This document shows positions 1-8,461 of a stretch of DNA of 35,506 bases, in pieces. Every line of letters starts with the position of its first letter. The stretch's first letter is position 1. The stretch spans positions 1-35,506 of the forward strand of contig NZ_JAMXAX010000054.1 in the NCBI RefSeq assembly GCF_023913775.1, in the 5' to 3' direction. Position numbers and translations under genes: made by a program. The stretch comes from Acidovorax facilis. Its GTDB lineage: Bacteria > Pseudomonadota > Gammaproteobacteria > Burkholderiales > Burkholderiaceae_C. The notes below the pieces were generated by a model that searched no databases, had not been told where the DNA came from, and saw only the letters and a program-made list of their open reading frames with translations.

Positions 1-437
1 AAGAAGGCGAAGCGCTGCGCAGGAAAGTGGCGCGAAACGAAGACGGTACAAGCCAGGAAGGCGGGAGAGCAGCCCACACCGATCAGCAGCTGGCCCACCA
101 TCAGCCAGCCATAGCCGGGCGCGAGGGCTGATACCGCGGCCCCCAGCCCCGCCAACGGGAAAGCCACCAGCACCGTGCGGCGCAGGCCGTACAGGTCCAT
201 GCCGATGCCCATGAGGAGCTGGGTCACGCCAAACGACAGGCCAAACAGGCCGGCAAACGCGCCCAGCGAGTCCGGCGAAATGCCAAAGTCCGCCTGCAGC
301 CCTGCGGCGATGATGCTCGTCACGGTGCGGTAAGCCTGACTCAGCGCAAAGGCCGACAACAGGCACAGGTACATCACCCAAAGGGCGCGGCGTGGCGAGG
401 GCGGATCAGGCAGGACAGCGGGGGCGGCTTGGGTCAC
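1..437 (-). CDS. MFS transporter, N-terminal part (runs off left edge)
   Basis: The reverse strand reads as an open frame of 145 codons with no stop before the window edge, so the C-terminal two thirds or so of the protein are missing. The translation is typical of the major facilitator superfamily: a short polar N-terminus, then hydrophobic helices, with the loop 2-3 signature visible as GIGMDLYGLRRT (the family's G-x-x-x-D-R/K-x-G-R-R motif). The likely start is a GTG at 437. An ATG at 374 lies at the start of the first membrane helix and would shorten the cytoplasmic N-terminus. It acts in the inner membrane as a secondary transporter. The substrate cannot be named from this fragment. It lies 174 bases downstream of dtd on the same strand. 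Confidence 0.85.
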   Translation of the reverse strand, partial: MTQAAPAVLPDPPSPRRALWVMYLCLLSAFALSQAYRTVTSIIAAGLQADFGISPDSLGAFAGLFGLSFGVTQLLMGIGMDLYGLRRTVLVAFPLAGLGAAVSALAPGYGWLMVGQLLIGVGCSPAFLACTVFVSRHFPAQRFAF

Positions 438-611
438 GGGTGAAGCAGGGCTGGCAGTGGGCGCGCGGCGGGTATACGGCGGAGTGCGCACCGCATCACA
501 AGAACAGAAGAACGGAACGCACGTGCCCGAGCCTACAGAATTTGCCACCCGCGCGTCGTCGCCGTGCGGACAACCCCACGGCCAGCTGCGGGCCGAGGCC
601 AGCCCACGCGT

Positions 612-1079
612 TCAGCCAGCCGCCGCTGTCGCCAGCGAAGGCGCCATCCGCAGCGGGATGGTCACCGGGCCGTCATTGATGAGGTGCACCTGCATATCGG
701 CGGCAAACTGGCCCGTGGCCACCTTGGGGTGCACCTTGCGCGCCTGGGCAACCACATAGTCGTACAGCCGCCGCCCCTCATCGGGTGCAGCCGCTTGGGT
801 GAAGCTGGGGCGGTTGCCGCCGGTGGTGTCTGCCGCCAGCGTGAACTGGCTGACCAGCAGCAGGCCGCCACCGGTGTCCTGCACGCTCTGGTTCATCTTG
901 CCTGCGGCGTCCGAAAAAATGCGCAGCTTGAGGATCTTGGCCAGCAGCTTGTCGGCCTCCATCTCCGTGTCACCGCGTTCGGCACACACCAGCACCAGCA
1001 GGCCTGCGCCGATGGCTCCCACGGTCTGCCCGTTCACCTCCACGCGCGCTTCGCGCACACGCTGCAATACGCTGATCAC
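612..1079 (-). CDS. dtd: D-aminoacyl-tRNA deacylase (D-Tyr-tRNA deacylase)
   Basis: Cytoplasmic proofreading enzyme that hydrolyses D-aminoacyl-tRNAs (and glycyl-tRNA-Ala), recycling tRNA charged with the wrong enantiomer. The 155-residue length is close to the family's usual 145-150. The N-terminus [15 protein letters not shown] is characteristic, and both conserved active-site segments are present: SQFTL near residue 77 and NDGPVTI near residue 136 (Gly-cisPro motif). The ATG start overlaps the stop of the upstream cation-efflux gene by four bases, which suggests translational coupling. The C-terminal tail is slightly longer than usual and Ala-rich. Confidence 0.95.
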   Translation of the reverse strand: MISVLQRVREARVEVNGQTVGAIGAGLLVLVCAERGDTEMEADKLLAKILKLRIFSDAAGKMNQSVQDTGGGLLLVSQFTLAADTTGGNRPSFTQAAAPDEGRRLYDYVVAQARKVHPKVATGQFAADMQVHLINDGPVTIPLRMAPSLATAAAG

Positions 1080-1957
1080 TTCACGGCATCCTTCAAATCG
1101 TCACGGGGGTCGTCGAAATGCGCTTCCACATCGGTGGGCAGCAGCTCGATGGTGGCGCGCAGGCCGGGTACGGCGGTCATCAGCGCGCGCTCGACCTGGC
1201 CGCGCAGTTCGGCGGCGTGCCGCAGGGTCCAGTCGGCGGGCATGTGCAGGTGCATGTCCACAAACTGGCGCTGGCCCGCACGGCGGGTGGAGACATGGTC
1301 AAACCGCACGGCACCGGGCGCCTGCGATAGCACAAACTGCTGCAACGTGGCGTCGATGGTGGCCTGCACCTCGGGCTCTACCGCTGAATCCATGAGGCCC
1401 TGGGAGGATCGCCACACCAGCTCCACGCCCTCTTTCAGGATATTCAGCGCCACGGCAATCGCCGCCAGCGCATCCAGCCACAGCCAGCCCGTGAGGGCCG
1501 CGCCCGCAATGCCCACCAGCACACCGGCCGAGGTCCACACGTCGGTGACGAGATGACGCGCATCGGCCTCCAGCGCGATGGAGCGGTACTCGCGGGCCGA
1601 GCGGAACATGAGCCACGCGAGAAAGCCATTGAGCGCCGAACTGAGCACCGACAGGCCCAGGCCCCAGCCCAGCTGTTCGATGGGCTGCGGGTCCATCAGC
1701 CGGTGCCCGGCCGCCCACAGGATGCCCGCCGACACCCCCACGATGAGGATGCCTTCGAACCCTGACGAAAAATACTCAGCCTTGTGGTGGCCATAGGGGT
1801 GGTCGTCATCCGCAGGCCGCGCCGCCACGGTCACCATGGCCAGCGCAAACATGGCGCTGGCCAGGTTGACAAACGACTCCATCGCATCCGACAGCAGGCC
1901 CACCGAGCCAGTGACCACCCAGGCCAGCGTCTTGAGCGCGATGGTGATCCCCGCCAC
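1076..1957 (-). CDS. Cation diffusion facilitator (zinc/iron/cobalt efflux), start disrupted
   Basis: Inner-membrane metal/proton antiporter of the cation diffusion facilitator family. Visible landmarks are the TM2 metal-site segment [10 protein letters not shown], the loop [17 protein letters not shown], the TM5 site [15 protein letters not shown] and a cytoplasmic ferredoxin-like C-terminal domain (about the last 90 residues). The listed start is a GTG at 1957 giving 293 residues, but this cuts into TM1. In the same frame the homologous-looking N-terminus continues upstream to an ATG at 2024-2026, preceded by no clear ribosome-binding site, and is interrupted by a TGA at 1994-1996, codon 11. 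The gene may be a pseudogene, may use an internal start, or the base may be a sequence error. It overlaps dtd by four bases. Confidence 0.85.
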   Translation of the reverse strand: MAGITIALKTLAWVVTGSVGLLSDAMESFVNLASAMFALAMVTVAARPADDDHPYGHHKAEYFSSGFEGILIVGVSAGILWAAGHRLMDPQPIEQLGWGLGLSVLSSALNGFLAWLMFRSAREYRSIALEADARHLVTDVWTSAGVLVGIAGAALTGWLWLDALAAIAVALNILKEGVELVWRSSQGLMDSAVEPEVQATIDATLQQFVLSQAPGAVRFDHVSTRRAGQRQFVDMHLHMPADWTLRHAAELRGQVERALMTAVPGLRATIELLPTDVEAHFDDPRDDLKDAVK

Positions 1958-2172
1958 CGCAATAGACGCCCACAGCAGGTTGCGGGGTGTGAGTCATTGG
2001 TGAGGCTTTGGAGCAGGGTTGGACATGGGTGGAGGTATTGGAGGAGCAGCGCTGAAGAACCGAGCCGGAATTACACCAGAGCGGCCTTAAGACCCGCTTT
2101 ACGCCGTTTGCTCAGGCAGCGCTACCTTGGGCGAAGCGCGTCCCGCGCAAGCCCCCATGCCAGAATCCGCGC

Positions 2173-3720
2173 ATGACCCCGGCATGGCGCCGCCGCCTTC
2201 CCTCGTACCGCACCCTGCATCTCCCCAGCCTGCTGCTCTGGGCCGTGGTCGCATGCGCGGGCGCCAGCTGGCTGGCCGTCGCGCGTTTGCAGCAGCTGCA
2301 CGCAGCGTTCGAGACCGACGCGCGCATCGTGCACCGGCTACTGAGCCAGCGTGTGGTGCAGCACGATGCCATCATGGCCACGCTGGCGTTGCTGCAGCCC
2401 ACCGCTGCAGCGAGCAACAGCACCGACGCCGCATCCCCCCTGCCCCGCCTGCCTTCGGTCTACCCGCAAATTCTGGCGGTGCTGCAGCGCACAGCGCAGA
2501 GTGATTGGCCCCCCGCACTGCAGGCAGAACTGGCGGCCGCTGAAGCCTCCTCACGCCGCACCGGCCATGCGGCCATGGCAGGGCTGAACCTGCCCGCAGG
2601 CCGCTATCACCTCGTGCTGGCAGGCACGCCCGCCAGCTACGCACTGCACATCGACCTGCGCAGCACCATTCCCATGGACGAGTGGCCCATGGACAGGTCC
2701 ACCAGCCCCGTGCGTGTGACGCTGGAGCGCGATGGCGAGGCTTTCGTCGTACAGCCGGGCCGATCCGACGTGGGCGCCTGGAGCCGCACCTACGAGTTTC
2801 ACAAGCTGTTGGCGGCACAAAGCCAGCCGCTGGACGTGGTGGCCCGCCGCAGCGTGGGCCTGCACGAGCTGCCGTGGTGGGGCATGCTGGGCTGGTGCGT
2901 GCTGACCGCTGCGCTGTGGGCTGCAGGCCGCGCACTGTGGCGCCAGCGCGTGGCCCGCCAGCGGGCCGAAGAGCTGCTGCGCCTGGGCCAGGTGGCACGC
3001 CTGAACACACTGGGCGAGCTGGCCGCCGGCATGGCGCACGAGCTGAACCAGCCACTGACGGCCCTGTTGTCGAGCACCCAGGCCGCCCAACGCCTGCTGG
3101 CCGATGAACCGCCCGACCTCGACACTGCCCAGATGGCCATGGCCCGTGCGGTGGAGCAGGCACGCCGCGCTTCCACTGTGGTGGGTCGCCTGCGCCGCCT
3201 GGTGGAGCGCCCCGACCTGGCAGGCCAGGCCCAGCCGCTGGCGCTGCCCATGGCCGTGCACGACGCGCTGCACCTGCTGGAGCCCGAGCTGGCCCAGCGG
3301 GGTGTGGTGCCCAGCGTGACCACCGCCCCCGACCTGCCCACCGTGCTGGCCGAGCCTGTGGCCCTGCAGCAGATCATCCACAACCTGCTGATGAATGCAT
3401 TGCAGGCGCTGGAACAGGTGCCAGCCACCGAACGCCAGCTGCACATTGCCCTGGCGCGCACCGATACCGGGCACGTGGCCCTGTCGGTGCGCGACCACGG
3501 CCCGGGCATACCACCCGAGGCACGCCAGCGGCTGTTCGAGCCGTTCTACACCACACGCACGGGCGGGCTGGGACTGGGCCTGACACTGTGCGACAGCCTG
3601 GCGCAGGCCATGGGCGCGCAGCTGGCCCTGGCGCCTGAGGCCACTGCGCCAGCCCAAGACCTACGGGGCGCAGAGTTTGTGCTGACCCTGCCCACCGCAC
3701 CGCCCGCCCATGACCGATAA
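2173..3720 (+). CDS. Membrane sensor histidine kinase (HisKA, DctB/FixL-like)
   Basis: Two-component sensor of 515 residues. TM1 is about residues 18-40 and TM2 about 235-257, enclosing a periplasmic sensing region of roughly 190 residues with no recognised fold. The HisKA domain carries the phosphoacceptor His289 in MAHELNQPLTALLSS. The ATPase domain has the N box (NLLMNALQAL, Asn408), the G1 box DHGPGI (Asp441) and the G2 run GGLGLGL. The H-box wording HELNQPL is typical of the DctB/FixL class. Its stop overlaps the next gene, a FixJ-like regulator, by 11 bases, so the two are surely a cognate pair. The start follows an AGAAT element by only six bases. The signal sensed is unknown; the HbpS-like gene downstream suggests a redox or haem-linked cue (inference). 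Confidence 0.93.
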   Translation: MTPAWRRRLPSYRTLHLPSLLLWAVVACAGASWLAVARLQQLHAAFETDARIVHRLLSQRVVQHDAIMATLALLQPTAAASNSTDAASPLPRLPSVYPQILAVLQRTAQSDWPPALQAELAAAEASSRRTGHAAMAGLNLPAGRYHLVLAGTPASYALHIDLRSTIPMDEWPMDRSTSPVRVTLERDGEAFVVQPGRSDVGAWSRTYEFHKLLAAQSQPLDVVARRSVGLHELPWWGMLGWCVLTAALWAAGRALWRQRVARQRAEELLRLGQVARLNTLGELAAGMAHELNQPLTALLSSTQAAQRLLADEPPDLDTAQMAMARAVEQARRASTVVGRLRRLVERPDLAGQAQPLALPMAVHDALHLLEPELAQRGVVPSVTTAPDLPTVLAEPVALQQIIHNLLMNALQALEQVPATERQLHIALARTDTGHVALSVRDHGPGIPPEARQRLFEPFYTTRTGGLGLGLTLCDSLAQAMGAQLALAPEATAPAQDLRGAEFVLTLPTAPPAHDR

Positions 3721-4342
3721 CGCGCAATCCCTCTCGCCCCTGATCCACCTGGTGGACGACGATGCCGCCGTGCGCGACAGCCTCTCCCTGCTCATCAGCA
3801 CCGTGGGCCTGCGCGTACAGGCCTGGGCCGACCCGCAGTCCTTCATGGCGGGGTTTGACCGCGCCAGCATCGGCGCCATCGTGCTCGATGTGCGCATGCC
3901 CGGCATCAGCGGCCTCACGGTGCTGGAGCAGCTGCTCGCGCAGGGCGTGGACCAGCCCATGATCCTGCTGACCGGCCACGGCACGGTGGAGATGTGCCGC
4001 CGCGCGTTCAAGGCCGGGGCGGCGGAGTTTCTGGAAAAACCGGTGGACGACGAAGTGCTGATCGAAGCCCTGCAGAACGCCGTGCGCCAGCATGTGCGAT
4101 CCCGCGAGCGCCACCAGGCCGACCAGCAGGCGCGCGAGCGCTTCGCGCAACTGTCGGCCCGCGAGCGCGAGGTGCTGGGCTTGATCGTGGAGGGCCTGAC
4201 CAACAAGGAGATCGGGCGCGCGCTGGCACTGTCGCCCCGCACGGTGGAAACGCACCGCGCCAACCTGTTTGGCAAGCTGGGGGCGGAGTCGCTGGCGCAG
4301 CTGATACGGCGGTATGCGGCGCTGGTGGATGCGGCATCCTGA
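3710..4342 (+). CDS. FixJ/NarL-type response regulator
   Basis: Cytoplasmic DNA-binding regulator of 210 residues, partner of the kinase that overlaps it by 11 bases. The receiver domain (about 8-125) has the acidic pocket DDD near residue 15, phosphoacceptor Asp60 in VLDVRMPG, the switch threonine in LLTGHG and Lys110 in LEKPVDD. The C-terminal LuxR-type helix-turn-helix (about 140-205) reads LSAREREVLGLIVEGL and then TNKEIGRALALSPRTVETHR, the usual FixJ/TodT-class recognition helix. An inverted repeat just after the gene may be its binding site or its terminator. The target is probably the adjacent HbpS-like gene (inference from order). Confidence 0.94.
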   Translation: MTDNAQSLSPLIHLVDDDAAVRDSLSLLISTVGLRVQAWADPQSFMAGFDRASIGAIVLDVRMPGISGLTVLEQLLAQGVDQPMILLTGHGTVEMCRRAFKAGAAEFLEKPVDDEVLIEALQNAVRQHVRSRERHQADQQARERFAQLSAREREVLGLIVEGLTNKEIGRALALSPRTVETHRANLFGKLGAESLAQLIRRYAALVDAAS

Positions 4343-4355
4343 GCTGCTTTGCCAA

Positions 4356-4380
4356 GGCCTTCCGTAGTTTTACGGAGGCC
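4356..4380. promoter_or_regulatory. Inverted repeat between regulator and HbpS-like gene
   Basis: TCCGTA and TACGGA face each other across GTTT, and the arms extend to GGCC on both sides with one bulged T at 4360. It starts 13 bases after the regulator's stop codon and ends about 100 bases before the next ATG. It could be an operator for the LuxR-type regulator or a terminator hairpin. There is no T-run after it, which makes the operator reading somewhat more attractive. Confidence 0.5.
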
Positions 4381-4481
4381 CGCGCGTAGCCGCCCGAATG
4401 GCTGAAAACCGCAGCGTTCTCTACAGTTCTCCCACGGCGCCACAACGGGTGGTGCCGACGTCAAAAACACCGGAGAACACC

Positions 4482-4976
4482 ATGCAAAACCGCCTCGCCA
4501 CCATCGCCGCCCTCACCCTGTCCCTGGTCGCCACAGCGGCCAGCGCCGAAGGCGTACGCACCGAAAAGAACATCTCGCTGGACCTGGCCACGCAGATCGC
4601 CGCGCAAACCGTCGCCACCTGCAGCGCCAACGGCTACAACGTGACCGCCACCGTGGTGGACCGCGCAGGCACCGTGCGCGCCGTGCACCGCGCCGACAAC
4701 GCAGGCCCCCACACGCTGGAAGCCAGCCGCCTGAAGGCCTACACCTCGGCATCGGCCAAGAACACCACGCTGGCCATGATGGAAGGCGCGCAGAAAAACC
4801 CTGCTGCTGCCAACCTGGTGAACATCCCTGGCTACCTGCTGCTGGGCGGCGGCGTGCCGGTGAAGGTGGGTAACGAAGTCATCGGCGCCGTGGGCGTGGG
4901 CGGCGCACCAGGCGGCCACCTGGACGAGCAATGCGCCGTGGCCGGCATCGCCAAGGTGCAGGATCTGCTGAAGTAA
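4482..4976 (+). CDS. Secreted HbpS/GlcG-family haem-binding-like protein (DUF336)
   Basis: A 164-residue protein with a clear Sec signal peptide (MQNRLATIAALTLSLVATAA, predicted cleavage after ASA at residue 22). The mature part is one DUF336/HbpS-GlcG domain: SLDLATQIAAQTVATC, then VTATVVDRAGTVRAVHRAD, the signature LEASRLKAYTSASA, and a glycine-rich end GGGVPVKVGNEVIGAVGVGG. The start is set by CGGAGAAC just upstream of the ATG; a longer in-frame extension to 4398 lacks such a site. In Streptomyces HbpS is a secreted haem-binding protein that modulates the SenS/SenR two-component system. Here the gene also sits beside a two-component pair. A periplasmic redox or haem sensor role is inference; haem binding cannot be confirmed from sequence. 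Confidence 0.85.
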   Translation: MQNRLATIAALTLSLVATAASAEGVRTEKNISLDLATQIAAQTVATCSANGYNVTATVVDRAGTVRAVHRADNAGPHTLEASRLKAYTSASAKNTTLAMMEGAQKNPAAANLVNIPGYLLLGGGVPVKVGNEVIGAVGVGGAPGGHLDEQCAVAGIAKVQDLLK

Positions 4977-5017
4977 CCCCCCGCCCACACCTGCAACGCA
5001 CGCCATCGGAGACACCC

Positions 5018-5707
5018 GTGAAGCACTGGAACCTTGTATTCACACTGGCCGCTGCACTGGCCTGTGCCACCACGGCCCAGGCCCAGGTGCCTCCCACGGC
5101 GGCCGAAACAGCGGCCTACCAGGGCCTGCATGCCGCTGCGGCGTGGGGCGACATGCCGACGTTGAACAAGCTGATTGCCGCAAAGGGTGACCTGAACGCC
5201 CGCGACGCTTACGGTCGCACACCGCTGCATGTGGCCACCTACGCGCGGCAGGCCGAAGCGATCCGCGCCCTTGCCAAAGCGGGCGCTGGCCTGGATCTGC
5301 TGGAAAACGACCGTTACGACGCCGTGACCATTGCCGCCGTGGCCGACGACGAGGCCACGCTGCGCGTGCTGCTGCAACTGGGCGCCAGCGCCAAACAGGT
5401 GACCAGCCGCTACGAAGGCACGGCGCTCATCGCCGCTGCCCACCTGGGGCACGACGGCGTGGTGCGCCAGCTGATCGCCGCTGGCGCGCCGCTGGACCAT
5501 GTGAACAACCTGCACTGGACGGCGCTCATCGAGTCCATCGTGCTGGGCAACGGCGGCCCGCGCCACCAAGCCACCCTGCAAGCCCTGTTGCGGGCGGGTG
5601 CGAGCCAAACGCTGACCGACCGGCAGGGCAACACGCCGCTCCAACTTGCACGGCAGCGCGGCTTCAGCGAAATGGTGCGGATGCTGGAAACGGCAGGCGC
5701 CAGGTAA
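5018..5707 (+). CDS. Periplasmic ankyrin-repeat protein
   Basis: A 229-residue protein starting at a GTG with CGGAGA upstream, the same Shine-Dalgarno style as the preceding gene. Residues 1-22 form a Sec signal peptide ending in AQA. The rest is ankyrin repeats: readable units include DAYGRTPLHVATYARQAEAI, then YEGTALIAAAHLGHDGVVRQ, and a final DRQGNTPLQLARQRGFSEMV. It probably scaffolds a protein-protein contact in the periplasm. In Pseudomonas a periplasmic ankyrin protein (AnkB) supports catalase. No catalase gene is present here, so only the general oxidative-stress parallel applies. It lies 41 bases after the HbpS-like gene and is likely co-transcribed with it. Confidence 0.88.
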   Translation: MKHWNLVFTLAAALACATTAQAQVPPTAAETAAYQGLHAAAAWGDMPTLNKLIAAKGDLNARDAYGRTPLHVATYARQAEAIRALAKAGAGLDLLENDRYDAVTIAAVADDEATLRVLLQLGASAKQVTSRYEGTALIAAAHLGHDGVVRQLIAAGAPLDHVNNLHWTALIESIVLGNGGPRHQATLQALLRAGASQTLTDRQGNTPLQLARQRGFSEMVRMLETAGAR

Positions 5708-5716
5708 AGAGACGGC

Positions 5717-5733
5717 GGGTGCGGGAAGCACCC
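5717..5733 (+). terminator. Short hairpin after the ankyrin gene
   Basis: GGGTGC and GCACCC form a perfect six-base stem around GGGAA, ten bases after the ankyrin stop and in the 54-base gap before a convergent gene. No T-run follows, so it is a weak terminator candidate. Confidence 0.4.
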
Positions 5734-5761
5734 ATGCCAATGCCCCCATACGCACTTCGCT

Positions 5762-6580
5762 TCAGCGGTACAGCTCGGCGCCCGCCATGCGCACCTTGTC
5801 GGCGCGCGCCGAGCCCAGGGCATCCACCACCGGCTCCCACACACTCGCGTAAGCGGGCATGGCGTGCGGAGCAAACGCCGTATGGGGCCAGTCCGAACCC
5901 CACACCAGCCGCTCACCCATCAGCCCTGCCACGCGGCGGATCGCGCCGTGCAGTTCGGCGTAGGGGGCCACGGCCTGCAGGCGGTACCAGCCCGACAGCT
6001 TGACCCATGCCCCCAGGTCGGCCAGCCTTGCCAGCGCCTGCCAGGCCGCATCGTCCTGCGCCAAGGCGGCGTGCATCCCCGCCAGATGGTCCAGCACACA
6101 GGGCAGCCCCGTTTGCGCATGCAGCTGGGCAATCTGCGCCAGTTGGGCGGGTGCCGCATACCACTGCACATGCCAGCCCAGCGCCTTCAGGCGGGGCGCC
6201 AGCGCCTGCATGGCCTGTGCCCCGTTGCCCACGGGGGACACCAGATTGAAACGCACGCCGCGCACGCCCAGTGCGTGCATGGTGTGCAGTTCGCTGTCGG
6301 CAATGTCGGTATCCACCACCACCACCGCGCGGTGCCGACCCGGTTCGCGCGCCAGGGCGTCGAGCACCAGCCGGTTGTCGGTGCCATACACACTGGGCTG
6401 CACCAACACGAGGTGGCCCACGCCCAGCTTCGCGGCTTCTGCCTCAATGCGTTCGAGAGGCTGGTGCGCAGGCTGGTAGTGCCCGGCCTGGACCGGGGCT
6501 GCGGCATCAAACACATGGACGTGCGTGTCCCATCCCTCCAGGGCTTCCCGCAACGGTGTGGATGTGGCCAGCGCACCCAT
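5762..6580 (-). CDS. Amidohydrolase-2 family metal-dependent hydrolase (PDC-lactonase-like)
   Basis: A 272-residue TIM-barrel hydrolase of the amidohydrolase-2 group, which includes 2-pyrone-4,6-dicarboxylate lactonase and other enzymes opening lactones or decarboxylating ring-cleavage products. The N-terminal metal motif is WDTHVHVFD; a barrel histidine lies in VLDHLAG and the catalytic Asp in VWGSDWPHT near the C-terminus. No signal peptide, so cytoplasmic. It begins three bases after the stop of the Bug binding-protein gene and is therefore in one transcript with it. This pairing, under a GntR regulator, is common for uptake and first-step hydrolysis of a carboxylate or lactone. The exact substrate is not readable. 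Confidence 0.88.
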   Translation of the reverse strand: MGALATSTPLREALEGWDTHVHVFDAAAPVQAGHYQPAHQPLERIEAEAAKLGVGHLVLVQPSVYGTDNRLVLDALAREPGRHRAVVVVDTDIADSELHTMHALGVRGVRFNLVSPVGNGAQAMQALAPRLKALGWHVQWYAAPAQLAQIAQLHAQTGLPCVLDHLAGMHAALAQDDAAWQALARLADLGAWVKLSGWYRLQAVAPYAELHGAIRRVAGLMGERLVWGSDWPHTAFAPHAMPAYASVWEPVVDALGSARADKVRMAGAELYR

Positions 6581-6583
6581 GGG

Positions 6584-7594
6584 TCAGCCCACCACGATCT
6601 TGCGCTCACGGATGACCTTGCCCCACTGCACTTGCTGGGCCTGGATGAACTTGCCCGCACTGGCCTGGGTGGCATCGGGAAAGGCATCGCCGCCCAGCGC
6701 GCGGATGCGGCCCAGCACCTCAGGGTCTGCCAGCGCCTTGCGGATGGCGTTGACCAGCTGCGTGCGCACCTCGGGCGCAATGCCCGCCGGAGCCAGCACG
6801 GGGTTCCACTCCAGCACTTCGTAATCGGCGACACCGGCCTGCGCCATGGTGGGCACATCGGGCAGCGAACGGGCGCGCACGGCGCTGGTCACTGCCAGCG
6901 GCCGCAGCTTGCCCGCCTGGATGTGGCCCAGGGACGAGGCCACATTGGCAAAAAACAGCGGCACCTGGCCGCCCATCACGTCGTTCATGGCAGGGCCGCC
7001 CCCACGGTAGGGAATGTGGGACAGCCGCACGCCCGTGCGCTCTTCAAACAACGCCCCCGCCAGATGCTGGGCCGAACCATTGCCGGACGACGCATAGGCC
7101 ACGTCCTCGGGCTTGGCCTTGGCGCGTGCGATGACTTCCTTGACGGAATTGACACCGAAGCCCGGGTGGCACACCAGCACGTTCGGAAAGGTCGCCAACA
7201 CGGCCAGTGGCACAAAGGCCGTGTTGCTGTCGTAGGGCAGCTTGGGGTAGAGCGATGGATTGACGGCGAACGACGATGCATCGAGCAGCAGTGTGGTGCC
7301 ATCCGGCGTGGCGCGGGCCACGGCCGATGCGGCCAGCTGGCCGCTGGCGCCGGGCTTGTTGTCCACCACCACGCCTTGCCCCAGCGCCTCGGCCATGCGG
7401 GGCGCGATGATGCGGGCCATCAGGTCGGCACCGCCGCCTGCCGGGTAAGAGACAACCAGGGTCACGGTGCGTCCGCCGCCCACGCCCGCGGCGCGGGTGT
7501 GCACCCAGGGGGCGGCCAAGGTGGCGCCCACAGCAGCCAGCGCCGCGCGGCGCGATAGACCAGGGGGGTTCAGAGGATCGGACAGATGGGGCAT
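6584..7594 (-). CDS. Tripartite tricarboxylate transporter binding protein (Bug/TctC family)
   Basis: A 336-residue periplasmic solute-binding protein. The N-terminus contains a twin-arginine-like stretch SRRAALAAVGATLAAPWV before a hydrophobic core and likely cleavage near residue 36. The family segments follow: VTLVVSYPAGGGADLMAR, then VVVDNKPGASGQLAASAVA, the PDGTTLLL turn, LSHIPYRGGGPAMNDVMGGQ (ligand loop) and LPDVPTMAQAG. An AAGGAG site lies seven bases before the ATG. No TctA/TctB membrane subunits are nearby, the usual state for Bug proteins in Burkholderiales, where they are thought to share permeases or serve as sensors. The ligand is probably a carboxylate handled by the adjacent amidohydrolase (inference). 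Confidence 0.93.
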   Translation of the reverse strand: MPHLSDPLNPPGLSRRAALAAVGATLAAPWVHTRAAGVGGGRTVTLVVSYPAGGGADLMARIIAPRMAEALGQGVVVDNKPGASGQLAASAVARATPDGTTLLLDASSFAVNPSLYPKLPYDSNTAFVPLAVLATFPNVLVCHPGFGVNSVKEVIARAKAKPEDVAYASSGNGSAQHLAGALFEERTGVRLSHIPYRGGGPAMNDVMGGQVPLFFANVASSLGHIQAGKLRPLAVTSAVRARSLPDVPTMAQAGVADYEVLEWNPVLAPAGIAPEVRTQLVNAIRKALADPEVLGRIRALGGDAFPDATQASAGKFIQAQQVQWGKVIRERKIVVG

Positions 7595-7713
7595 ACAGGT
7601 CTCCTTGGTTGAGTTTTCAGGCGTTCAGGGGGACACGCAGGAAGCTGGCGCCCCAAGTCCAGCAGGGGGTGTGAACTGGCTTGGCAGGCCACGGACACCC
7701 CCGCGGTTGTCGT

Positions 7714-8457
7714 TCATGTAATGGTCACGGTGTAGTGAAAGGCATGGGCATCGCCGCGCGTGGTGCGCCATTCGACGCAGCGCCCGCCCAGGTCGTAGGC
7801 GGCCCGTTGCACCACCACGCCCGGATGGCCTGCGGCCAGCCCCAGGGGGATGGCCTGAGCGGCCGTCAGCACGGCAAAACCAATGTCGTCCACGGCACGG
7901 TGCACATGCACGCCGCAGCGCCGCGCGAACATGGGGTACAGCAGATCGTCCCATTCGGCGGTGCTGCCTTCAGCCAGGGGAGCAAACACATCCAGCGGCA
8001 ACCACAGCTCTTCCAGCAGACAGGGCTGGTCGGCCAGCAGGCGCAAACGCTGCAGCCGCAGCACCATCTCGCCCGTGGCCAAGCCCAGCCTGCGGGCCAC
8101 GGCGGCCGGGGCCGCCACGCGCTGGCGTGACAGGATGCGCGAGCGTGGCATTTCGCCACTGCCACTGTCAAACCTAAAAAAGCGCAGCATCGACGCACCG
8201 GCAATCCCCTGGCGCACAAAGGTGCCCCGGCCGTGTATGCGTTCCACCAGGCCTTGCGCCACCAGGAGTTCCAGCGCTCGGCGCATGGTGCCCAGCGCCA
8301 CCTGGTGCTCGGTGGCCAGCAGGCTTTCTGCCGGCAGGGCCGAGCCGGGTGGCCACTCCCCTGCCACCACGCGGGCACGCAGGGCGGCGGCCAGGGCGGC
8401 GTAGCGGCTCAGGCCCGGGGCACTGTCAAAGGCAACAACTTTGTGGGATGTGGTCAT
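7714..8457 (-). CDS. GntR-family regulator with UTRA domain (HutC subfamily)
   Basis: A 247-residue repressor-type regulator. The N-terminal winged helix (about 12-80) reads YAALAAALRARVVAGEWPPG and LPAESLLATEHQVALGTMRR, with the wing GLVERIHGRGTFV. The C-terminal UTRA ligand-binding domain (about 95-240) has LRLQRLRLLADQPCLLEELW and ends in the expected strand pair. It is the first gene of the Bug/amidohydrolase unit, 119 bases ahead of the Bug gene. A good inverted repeat overlapping its promoter directly before the ATG indicates autoregulation. The ligand is probably the substrate or product of the amidohydrolase (inference). Confidence 0.93.
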   Translation of the reverse strand: MTTSHKVVAFDSAPGLSRYAALAAALRARVVAGEWPPGSALPAESLLATEHQVALGTMRRALELLVAQGLVERIHGRGTFVRQGIAGASMLRFFRFDSGSGEMPRSRILSRQRVAAPAAVARRLGLATGEMVLRLQRLRLLADQPCLLEELWLPLDVFAPLAEGSTAEWDDLLYPMFARRCGVHVHRAVDDIGFAVLTAAQAIPLGLAAGHPGVVVQRAAYDLGGRCVEWRTTRGDAHAFHYTVTIT

Positions 8458-8461
8458 GCCA

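Noticed and set aside
438..611. Possible small gene or promoter between dtd and the MFS gene
   Set aside because: Short frames here have no ribosome-binding site or family resemblance, and the TTGTGA/TATACC pair on the minus strand has a 19-base spacer, too weak to call.
5864..7558. 564-codon open frame on the plus strand opposite the amidohydrolase and Bug genes
   Set aside because: It is the mirror of two well-conserved genes. Its composition is His/Gln/Gly/Arg-rich without a domain, as expected when G+C-rich codons are read antisense.
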